Assembly: GCF_018424605.1 (NCBI RefSeq)
Contig: NZ_QTKT01000002.1
Location: forward strand, 310,001-374,000
Direction: 5' to 3'
Length of the DNA stretch: 64,000 nt
DNA from: Marinobacter lipolyticus
Lineage (GTDB): Bacteria > Pseudomonadota > Gammaproteobacteria > Pseudomonadales > Oleiphilaceae
Shown here: piece by piece, positions 57,800 through 64,000 of the stretch
How the letters are laid out: the number at the start of each line of letters is the position of its first letter
Numbering within the stretch: position 1 is the first letter of the stretch
Translations under genes and position numbers: made by a program
The notes under the pieces: model-generated
The model's input: only the letters and a program-made list of their open reading frames with translations
Told to the model about the DNA's origin: nothing
The model's database searches: none

Positions 57800-58921
57800 A
57801 TGGCAGGCCCATTAACCTCATTGAAAGTACTCGATTTCAGCACTCTGTTGCCCGGCCCCTACGCCACCATGCTGCTGGCGGACATGGGCGCGGATGTACT
57901 GCGCGTGGAAGCGCCGGACCGTATGGACCTGACCCGAGTAATGCCTCCCCACGATGGCGGCGTGAGCACGGCCCACGGCTTCCTGAATCGCGGCAAGCGA
58001 TCGCTGGGGCTGGATCTGAAGAAAGAGGGCAGTACCGATGTCATCAAGGATCTGGTCAAAGAGTACGATGTGGTCATTGAGCAGTTCCGGCCGGGGGTTA
58101 TGGACCGTCTGGGGATCGGCTATGAAACCCTCAAAGCCATCAACCCCGGGCTGATTTACTGCGCCATCACCGGCTACGGCCAGACCGGCCCGTATCGGCA
58201 CCGCGCAGGGCATGACATCAACTACCTTTCACTGGCCGGCGTCTCCAGCCACTGTGGGCGCGCTGACAGCGGTCCGCCACCGATGGGTATCCAGGTTGCC
58301 GACGTGGCCGGTGGTTCCCACCACGCGGTGATGGGCATACTGGCGGCGGTGGTTCACCGGCAGCAGACCGGGGAAGGGCAGTTCGTGGATGTGAGCATGA
58401 CGGACGCGGCGTTTGCCCTGAATGCCATGTCTGGCGCCGCCAGCCTCGCTGGTGGTCAAGAGCAGAAACCGGAAGGCGGCATGCTCAATGGCGGCAGCTT
58501 CTACGACTACTATCAGACCGCGGACGGTCGTTGGCTGTCGATCGGCAGCCTGGAGCCCCAGTTCTCCGCGCGCCTGTGCGATACCCTGGGCCTGCCTGAC
58601 ATGAAGAGCTTTGCCCAAAGCCAGAACCCGGAGCTCCAGCAGAAACTCAAAGGGGCCCTGAAAGCTGCAATCGCGAAGAAAACCCTGGCGGAGTGGCAGC
58701 AAACCTTCGCGGAGCAGGACGCCTGCGTGGAGCCGGTGCTGACCATAACCGAGGCCGCCGAGCACCCCCAGCTGGTTGCCCGGGACATGGTGATCGAGGT
58801 TCCCAGGGAGGACGGATCCAGCCAGCGCCAGATTGGTTTTCCCATCAAGTTTGGCGTGACGGCCTGCTCGGCCTCTCATGTGGGTCGAAAGTTGGGTGCC
58901 GATAACAGCGACATTCTTTAA
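57800..58921 (+). CDS. CaiB/BaiF-family CoA enzyme, alpha-methylacyl-CoA racemase-like
   Basis: A 373-residue soluble enzyme. The N-terminal LKVLDFSTLLPGPYATMLLADMGADVLRVEAPD and NRGKRSLGLDLKKEG match class III CoA-transferases. GHDINYLSLAG carries His138 and Asp139; this wording is closer to alpha-methylacyl-CoA racemases than to formyl-CoA transferases. The likely role is epimerising branched 2-methylacyl-CoA for beta-oxidation, an inference. ATG 57800 follows AAGGAG; 19 codons of open frame upstream are rejected. Confidence 0.85.
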   Translation: MAGPLTSLKVLDFSTLLPGPYATMLLADMGADVLRVEAPDRMDLTRVMPPHDGGVSTAHGFLNRGKRSLGLDLKKEGSTDVIKDLVKEYDVVIEQFRPGVMDRLGIGYETLKAINPGLIYCAITGYGQTGPYRHRAGHDINYLSLAGVSSHCGRADSGPPPMGIQVADVAGGSHHAVMGILAAVVHRQQTGEGQFVDVSMTDAAFALNAMSGAASLAGGQEQKPEGGMLNGGSFYDYYQTADGRWLSIGSLEPQFSARLCDTLGLPDMKSFAQSQNPELQQKLKGALKAAIAKKTLAEWQQTFAEQDACVEPVLTITEAAEHPQLVARDMVIEVPREDGSSQRQIGFPIKFGVTACSASHVGRKLGADNSDIL

Positions 58922-59034
58922 AGAAATAAGGGAAGGGCGGAAGTTAATAAAGCGTCATTGGCAATTCAGGTCACCCCGGTCTTTAATGACATAGCAGTCA
59001 ACCATAGATCAAAAAATGATCAAGGAGGTGCCTG

Positions 59035-59397
59035 ATGTATTTTAAAACCCTTAGCCTTTCCGCCCTGATGTCTCTCGCCTTGGCTGTGCCAGCTGCATAC
59101 GCTGATGATGCGAGCGAGATGGGAGAAGAAGCTGCCGGCGGCAGCGCCAGTGATGTCATGGAAGAGCAAACCACGGGCTCTGCCGGTATGGGCATGCGCT
59201 CTGGTTCATTTGAGGAGATGGATGCGAACCAGGACGGTGTGCTGACCGAAGACGAGCTGAACATGTATGGCAGTACAGCCGCTGGCAATCCCGACCAGGA
59301 GCGCATGTCCGGGCAGGAAACCCGAGACATGATGATGGAGCTGGATCAGGACAGTGATGGCCAGCTTACTCAGGATGAGTATGAGAGTATGGAGTAA
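59035..59397 (+). CDS. Secreted small EF-hand protein
   Basis: A 120-residue protein with a signal peptide (cleavage near AYA-DD, residue 23). Two canonical calcium-binding loops are visible: Asp63-Glu74 (DANQDGVLTEDE) and Asp104-Glu115 (DQDSDGQLTQDE), with a Gly/Ser/Met-rich spacer upstream. It is presumably a periplasmic calcium buffer or sensor. The AAGGAGGTG site is excellent. A decayed copy of this gene lies 3.7 kb downstream. Confidence 0.87.
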   Translation: MYFKTLSLSALMSLALAVPAAYADDASEMGEEAAGGSASDVMEEQTTGSAGMGMRSGSFEEMDANQDGVLTEDELNMYGSTAAGNPDQERMSGQETRDMMMELDQDSDGQLTQDEYESME

Positions 59398-59436
59398 GTC
59401 ACGCGTGTGACTGGACCCTCATTGATAATGTTCTAT

Positions 59437-59466
59437 CCCCCGGCATCGTGCCGGGGGCTCTTATTT
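59437..59466 (+). terminator. Rho-independent terminator after the EF-hand gene
   Basis: CCCCCGGCA (59437-59445) and TGCCGGGGG (59449-59457) form a 9-bp stem with loop TCG, followed by CTCTTATTT. Confidence 0.85.
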
Positions 59467-59621
59467 CACTTCTTCCTACCACTCTACTCACCGGCTTTTC
59501 CGACTGAAAACAAAAAGTGAACCGCCAGTCAGTTTTTTAGCGGCTTTCAGGGTTGTCTGCTAATTTGTGATTACGAGTCAGGTTTTGGCTCGGTCATAAC
59601 AATCACAATGGATGCAGGACT

Positions 59622-62297
59622 ATGAAAACGTTATTACCCAATCTGATGAGTCTGGGGACTGGCGCTGTGCGGCCAATCTGCCTGGCACTTGCTGGAAGCT
59701 TTGTTCTCTCGGGGTGTTTTGATGGAGGAAGTTCATCGTCGTCTGGAGATTCCGTCAACGAACAGCTGTTTCCGGCCGATGGTAAATTCGCTGCAGATAT
59801 TCGCAGGACAACCAACGGCATACCCCATGTGAAGGCCGATAATCTTGCTTCGGCGGCGTTTGGGCATGGCTACGCCCAGGCCCAGGATAATGTGTGTGTG
59901 CTGGCTGAGGCGATTGTTAAAGCCAGGAGCGAGAGAGCCAAATATTTCGGCTCTGGACCTGATACAGCATTTGGTGTCGGACTAAATATAGTCAATGACT
60001 TCAGCTATAAAGCACAGAAGATATACAGTGGGGCCGAAGTTGAGTTTCCCACACTGACTGAAGAGAGCCGCGCGCTGATCGAGGGCTTCACGGCTGGCTA
60101 CAACCTTTACGTGACCGAAACCGCTCCGGGTGACCTGCCCGAAGAGTGCAGGGATCAGGAATGGGTAAAAACAATCACTCCGGTTGATCTTTTGGCCCAT
60201 TACAGAATAGTTGGTCAGTACGCCAGTGGCGCCCAGTTTGCGACGGGAGCGGTTTTCCTGGCCGTGCCTCCGGGTGAAAGCCCTGCTCCATTAGCGGTTT
60301 CTGCGGTTTCCAATACAGAGCAGGTTGAGAATCTACGTAAAGCCGTTATCGCGACGGCTGAAGCCAACGCCAGGGCCGTTCAGGATTTTACGGATACCGG
60401 ACTCGCCAGTAACGCTTGGGGTATCGGCGGAACGATGACCGAGCAGGGGCGCGGGGCCCTCTTGGCGAACCCGCACTTCCCCTACACTGGACACCGGCGT
60501 CTTTACGAAGTGCAGATGACCGTCCCGGGGTATTTGAATGTCCATGGTGCTGGTTTGCTTGGCACGGCAATACCACTGATCAATTTCAATGAAAACCTGG
60601 CTTGGTCACACACTGTGACGACAAGCCGACGGTTTACATGGTATGAGCTGACCCTCAAAACGGGAGATGACCTTACCTATATAAAAGATGGTGTCGAAAA
60701 GCCCATCGAAGTTGAGACTTACCAAATCGAAGTAAAAATGCCTGGTATGTCAGAGCCGCTGGTGCTGGAGCGGGACTTCTACTTTTCTGAGTATGGTCCG
60801 ATGATTGCCGCCAACGCGGTTAATGATCAGTTGCCGGCCTGGGGTGGTAATGGAGCACTGAATCCAACCGGATCGGTGGCGATGACGTATCGCGATGCCA
60901 ACGCCAATACAGGCGGCTTGTTGGATACCTGGCTGCAAATGAGTCGGGCGACCAACCTATCTGAGTTCCAGGATGTGTTCAGGAACTGCGGCTCCACACT
61001 CTGGACGAATACCACATACGCGGATGACCAGGGCAACGCGTTCTATATCGACAGCAGCTCTGTGCCAAACCTGTCTGAAAAGGCGATTGCGCTTGTCAAT
61101 TTCAGGCGATTCGGCAGCGCTTCCTACGCCGGATTGTTCGATCAGGGCGTCACGCTTCTTGACGGCAGCCAATCCATAGAAGACTGGGTTGAAACCTCTT
61201 GTGGCCCGCTGGTGCCGTACAGTGATAAACCCAAACTGGTTCGTACCGACTGGGTTCAAAATTCTAACAGCAGTCACTGGGCGACCAACCCCGATGCGTT
61301 TCTGACTGGCTACTCCCCGTTGTTTGGAGAGGAAAAAGCTCCGATCAATGCCCGTACCCGGCTGGGTATCAAGATGCTTCAGAACCCGCTTGAGCCTGGT
61401 GTTCCTGCTGCGCCACTTCCCGCTGGTCAGGATGGTAAATTCAACGCAGAAGAGCTTCTGGGAGTCATCTGGAATAACCGTGCGTGGTACGCGGAACAGT
61501 TTCTTCCTGAATTGTTAGAGCGTTGCGACGCAATTGGCGCTACCGCTGTGAATGGTCAGGATCTCTCATCCTGGTGTCAGTCACTGCAAAATTGGGATGG
61601 CCTGTACAACCTCGATAGTGTGGGTGCCCACATTTTCAGGGTGTTCATGGCGAATTATCTGGATGACGTGGATACAGACCTGACCCAGCCGTTCAATCCG
61701 TCTGACCCGGTAGGTACCCCGGCCAGTCCCTCCGCAGAAAATGGCGGCACGCCCGACGACACAATGCTGCTTGCACTGGCTGCGGGTGTTGAGTCGCTTG
61801 TTTCGCAGGGAATTACGCCTACAGCCGCTCTGGGAGATCTACAGTACTACCGCGCCTCAGGTGGAGTAGTGCCGGGCTCTGAAGATGCCCCGGTATTCCA
61901 GACCGCTGAAATCCCCTGGCATGGAGGAGATGGTTCAATCGACGGCGCATTCAACGCAATTGGCGTCGTGAATGACCAGTTTGCTGAGGACACTCGCTTC
62001 CCACGAATTGCTCCTTCAACCATAGACAATACCGCTGGGCTCTCCGATGGTAGCAACAGTATCGACGGTTGGTTAATGGCGAGGGGCACTAGCTGGCATT
62101 TCGGACTGGAGTTCACTGATAACGGGCCAGAAGCTTATGGTCTGGTCAGTTACTCACAATCGACGGACGCGATGTCTCCCTATTTCAGCGACCAGAGCGA
62201 GGCTTATTCTAACAAGGTGATCCGTAAGCTTCTGTTCACTGAAGAAGAGATCGAAGCGAATCTCCTTCCTCAAGGGAGAACGGTGATAACTCAATAG
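59622..62297 (+). CDS. Penicillin acylase-family lipoprotein
   Basis: An 891-residue Ntn-hydrolase precursor. The signal peptide ends in lipobox LSGC (Cys32), then a Ser-rich linker. The alpha-chain motif RRTTNGIPHVKADNLASAAFGHGYAQAQDN is typical. The expected self-cleavage site and beta-chain nucleophile is Ser263 in LASNAWGIGG, with downstream NPHFPY and LLGTAIPLINFNENLAWSHT. Members cleave penicillins, acyl-homoserine lactones or other N-acyl amides; this one's substrate cannot be read. The lipoprotein form suggests attachment to the outer membrane. A strong terminator follows. Confidence 0.9.
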   Translation: MKTLLPNLMSLGTGAVRPICLALAGSFVLSGCFDGGSSSSSGDSVNEQLFPADGKFAADIRRTTNGIPHVKADNLASAAFGHGYAQAQDNVCVLAEAIVKARSERAKYFGSGPDTAFGVGLNIVNDFSYKAQKIYSGAEVEFPTLTEESRALIEGFTAGYNLYVTETAPGDLPEECRDQEWVKTITPVDLLAHYRIVGQYASGAQFATGAVFLAVPPGESPAPLAVSAVSNTEQVENLRKAVIATAEANARAVQDFTDTGLASNAWGIGGTMTEQGRGALLANPHFPYTGHRRLYEVQMTVPGYLNVHGAGLLGTAIPLINFNENLAWSHTVTTSRRFTWYELTLKTGDDLTYIKDGVEKPIEVETYQIEVKMPGMSEPLVLERDFYFSEYGPMIAANAVNDQLPAWGGNGALNPTGSVAMTYRDANANTGGLLDTWLQMSRATNLSEFQDVFRNCGSTLWTNTTYADDQGNAFYIDSSSVPNLSEKAIALVNFRRFGSASYAGLFDQGVTLLDGSQSIEDWVETSCGPLVPYSDKPKLVRTDWVQNSNSSHWATNPDAFLTGYSPLFGEEKAPINARTRLGIKMLQNPLEPGVPAAPLPAGQDGKFNAEELLGVIWNNRAWYAEQFLPELLERCDAIGATAVNGQDLSSWCQSLQNWDGLYNLDSVGAHIFRVFMANYLDDVDTDLTQPFNPSDPVGTPASPSAENGGTPDDTMLLALAAGVESLVSQGITPTAALGDLQYYRASGGVVPGSEDAPVFQTAEIPWHGGDGSIDGAFNAIGVVNDQFAEDTRFPRIAPSTIDNTAGLSDGSNSIDGWLMARGTSWHFGLEFTDNGPEAYGLVSYSQSTDAMSPYFSDQSEAYSNKVIRKLLFTEEEIEANLLPQGRTVITQ

Positions 62298-62340
62298 TCA
62301 TGAGGCTCAGATTAAATAGCAATACGTTATACAGTGAAGC

Positions 62341-62377
62341 AAGGCTGGCGATACCATATCGCCGGCCTTTTTAGTTT
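62341..62377 (+). terminator. Rho-independent terminator after the penicillin-acylase gene
   Basis: AAGGCTGGCGAT (62341-62352) and ATCGCCGGCCTT (62358-62369) pair over 12 bp with one G-T pair, a 5-nt loop and a T-rich tail. Confidence 0.88.
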
Positions 62378-62423
62378 TTGCTTTGCGGCTGATGGGACTT
62401 CGCGATTAGACAAAACTAGACTA

Positions 62424-62684
62424 TTAAATTATGTCAAAAACGCAGGCATCAGAACAAGATTTCGTGCCACCGGAGAGGCTCGCAGCCCGCATTGCGCCGC
62501 CTATCGGGGTGTCGGTGTCTACGATGTCACGACCTTCATCAGCCTCCGACAACAAGTTATCGCCGGTATCAAGGTCTATCTGAGATATAAGAGGCTCTGT
62601 GCACCTTAGCGGGAACGATAACGCATCGCCCAGCAGGTTGGCGTTGGCTTCTTTCGGCACGGTTGTGTCTCCGGCTGTTTCCAT
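62424..62684 (-). pseudogene. Decayed internal fragment of the neighbouring lipase gene
   Basis: The translation starts METAGDTTVPKEANANLLGD and continues with RCTEPLISQIDLDTGDNLL. It parallels EVVGDTTVPNEANVNPLGD and ASTEPLMALIDLGADGGTL of the intact lipase at 63140. The match stops before the lipase C-terminus, and the N-terminal two-thirds, including the GHSLGG active site, is missing. There is no ribosome-binding site. It sits between the acylase gene and the EF-hand remnant and looks like the relic of a duplication. Confidence 0.75.
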
Positions 62685-62696
62685 AGTCAGGATTGT

Positions 62697-62966
62697 GTGG
62701 GGAAACGACGCAGCGGGCAGTGATGGTGCCGAGCCGATGTAGCAAGAAGCCGGCGGGCAGGGTAAAGCTATGGCGCCTTCGATGAGATCGGTACGAACTA
62801 AGATGGTGTGACCACTGAAGACGACGTAAGTATATACGGAACAGTTGCGGCGGCATCCGCGATGCAGGCAGGATCTGCTCGGTACAACCGAGACATGATA
62901 ATGGAGCAGGATTGGGACAGCGATGGCTGGCTTACTCAGGATGAGTTTGAGCGTTGTAGTAAGTGA
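62697..62966 (+). pseudogene. Decayed copy of the EF-hand gene, with internal stop codons
   Basis: The frame ending at 62966 reads TEDDVSIYGTVAAASA... then RDMIMEQDWDSDGWLTQDEFERCSK, parallel to the end of the intact EF-hand protein. The first calcium loop survives as GTN-stop-DGVTTEDD, where a TAA replaces the expected Gln66. Further in-frame stops lie upstream in the Gly/Ser-rich part, and no signal peptide or ribosome-binding site remains. The second EF-hand loop (DWDSDGWLTQDE) is intact, so this decay is recent or the frame is constrained. Confidence 0.75.
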
Positions 62967-63094
62967 AGTTGGGGTTGAATGACGAAATTTATTGAGAACG
63001 GTTCAAGAAAAAGCCCCGAATTCTGAATTGCCCTCCAAAGGTTGGATAATGAATCCAGACTGGTGGGCTTTTCAATATATCGGGGCTTGCTTGT
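62967..63094. other. Non-coding remnant between the EF-hand pseudogene and the lipase terminator
   Basis: No ORF with a start and ribosome-binding site. It contains a widely spaced inverted pair, GCCCCGA (63013-63019) and TCGGGGC (about 63080-63086), enclosing some 60 bases. Nothing else is recognised. Confidence 0.4.
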
Positions 63095-63122
63095 TAAAAA
63101 GAGGGGTGAATGTCACCCCCCT
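63095..63122 (-). terminator. Rho-independent terminator of the lipase gene
   Basis: GGGGTGA (63103-63109) and TCACCCC (63113-63119) form the stem. The A run at 63096-63100 gives TCTTTTT after the hairpin when read on the minus strand. Confidence 0.75.
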
Positions 63123-63139
63123 TCCTGTTTAACTCTCAG

Positions 63140-64000
63140 TTATTCAGCTTCGTCCTGATCCAGAGCGTTCACTAATGTGTCGCTTGAACCCAATACTGTC
63201 AAATCCGCATTCGTGTCAGTTGTCGCCAGAACCGGAGCTCCGTTGATTGCCAGTATGGTCTGACGAACCATCTCTGAGAAAGCCGAGATGGTGTTGGTCC
63301 CACCTGGGCACTGAAGATCTTCAGGGTTAGCCGGTGTGGCTGGTCCCACAAACGTGCCATGGTTAGCATCTGCGCACGGGTTGGCACCTTCGAAGAAGGA
63401 AGCTGCCGGCAATACACCCTGATTAGCCGCCGATCCTGTTTGTACTAGACTCAGGCCAGAGCCATCAGCCAGAGTTCCACCATCAGCGCCGAGATCGATC
63501 AAGGCCATTAATGGCTCAGTTGATGCCAGAGGGGCAGAGAAGGCATCTCCCAAAGGATTGACGTTTGCTTCGTTTGGCACAGTCGTATCTCCAACAACTT
63601 CACTGATCAGTATATTGGTCGTGGAGCCGCCGAGAGCTTCAGCGAAGTTAACCGGGTCGGTCGCGTCAACAACAGATTGGAACACGTAAAAGAAACTCTC
63701 GAAGTTTGCAGAGCCTTGGCTCACGTCTGCCTCTTCCAAACCACCAAGTATCGGGGTTGAAAACGCTGGTGAGTTTTCGATGAGTCGAGTTACCTGTCCC
63801 CCAGTGTTATGCAACACTACGGTCGAAAGCGTTGGAAAAGTAAATGGAAGTCCAGCCGCAGAGTAGGTACCGTTGAGCGTAGCATTCAATGTTGGGTCAT
63901 TGGCTAGTGAAGCAAAGGTCGTTCCTGAAATGCCTCCCAGTGAGTGGCCCACGAAGTGCACCGGCAGGGTGGCAAGTCCGCCAGTGCTGGCCGGCCCTGA
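63140..64000 (-). CDS. Extracellular lipase/esterase, C-terminal part (5' end outside the window)
   Basis: The frame is open to the window edge, with at least 286 codons visible and the N-terminus missing. Just inside is the nucleophile elbow GHSLGG in VHFVGHSLGGISGTTFAS, typical of alpha/beta-hydrolase lipases. The later GDTTVPNEAN may supply the acidic triad residue, and HG in ADANHGTF the histidine. Two cysteines (NPCADAN, LQCPGG) could form a disulfide, as expected for a secreted enzyme. Part of it is duplicated as the fragment at 62424. It ends at a minus-strand terminator. Confidence 0.87.
   Translation of the reverse strand, partial: SGPASTGGLATLPVHFVGHSLGGISGTTFASLANDPTLNATLNGTYSAAGLPFTFPTLSTVVLHNTGGQVTRLIENSPAFSTPILGGLEEADVSQGSANFESFFYVFQSVVDATDPVNFAEALGGSTTNILISEVVGDTTVPNEANVNPLGDAFSAPLASTEPLMALIDLGADGGTLADGSGLSLVQTGSAANQGVLPAASFFEGANPCADANHGTFVGPATPANPEDLQCPGGTNTISAFSEMVRQTILAINGAPVLATTDTNADLTVLGSSDTLVNALDQDEAE

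Noticed and set aside
62685-62862. Upstream extension of the lipase fragment on the minus strand (reads HTILVRTDLIEGA...).
   Set aside because: The plus strand here matches the EF-hand gene codon by codon, so this minus frame is a shadow of the EF-hand remnant.
63013-63086. GCCCCGA/TCGGGGC pair as a terminator or small RNA.
   Set aside because: The loop is about 60 bases, and the surrounding sequence shows no promoter or T run.

Overview
The window looks like chromosomal DNA from a marine gammaproteobacterium close to Marinobacter. The evidence is G+C-rich coding DNA, Pseudomonas-like gene order (coiled-coil protein-nadK-phosphoesterase-rhomboid-YeaC-DUF2797-pepN, and thrS-infC-rpmI-rplT-pheST-ihfA-merR), and marine-type transport genes (BCCT, two-gene TAXI-TRAP, DUF1329/YCF48/RND). 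This placement is inference; there is no rRNA gene to confirm it. No phage, insertion sequence or CRISPR array was seen.

Layout. 1-6.3 kb: the end of a LysE-type exporter, fdxA and mutS on the minus strand, then pncC and recA behind an exact SOS box, a flavodoxin-like protein and a PilZ protein. 6.4-11.1 kb: a Lon-family protease and a FixJ/soluble-kinase two-component pair. 11.1-16.8 kb: a MaoC hydratase, two AraC regulators flanking tRNA-Asp, and fadH, so probably fatty-acid metabolism. 17-25 kb: the nadK-pepN block. It is interrupted at 21.18-21.31 kb by a minus-strand unit that looks like a Fur-repressed small RNA gene. 25.3-30.4 kb: a DUF1329, YCF48 and RND exporter module. 30.6-34.3 kb: a TAXI-TRAP importer. 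34.4-41.9 kb: the translation operon. 42.1-46.7 kb: a 1521-residue CheB-CheR-LOV-GGDEF-EAL protein, then tRNA-Pro on the opposite strand. 46.9-50.4 kb: a glutamate synthase-like FMN/Fe-S protein and a BCCT transporter. 50.5-53.7 kb: a translationally coupled ATP-grasp, 7TM-transglutaminase and retropepsin-like lipoprotein operon. 54-58.9 kb: rmuC, hypotheticals, a third AraC regulator and a CaiB-family enzyme. 59-64 kb: a secreted EF-hand protein, a penicillin-acylase-family lipoprotein, decayed copies of the EF-hand and lipase genes, and an intact lipase leaving the window.

The strongest lead is the candidate small RNA. A TTGACA/TATCAT promoter overlaps a near-perfect Fur box. It would drive a roughly 90-nt transcript with two hairpins and a G+C-rich terminator followed by nine U. 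Its single-stranded linker is complementary (14 of 15 positions) to the ribosome-binding site of fadH, which encodes a 4Fe-4S flavoenzyme in this same window. This is the logic of RyhB/PrrF iron-sparing RNAs. The promoter, box and terminator are directly visible; the function is inference.
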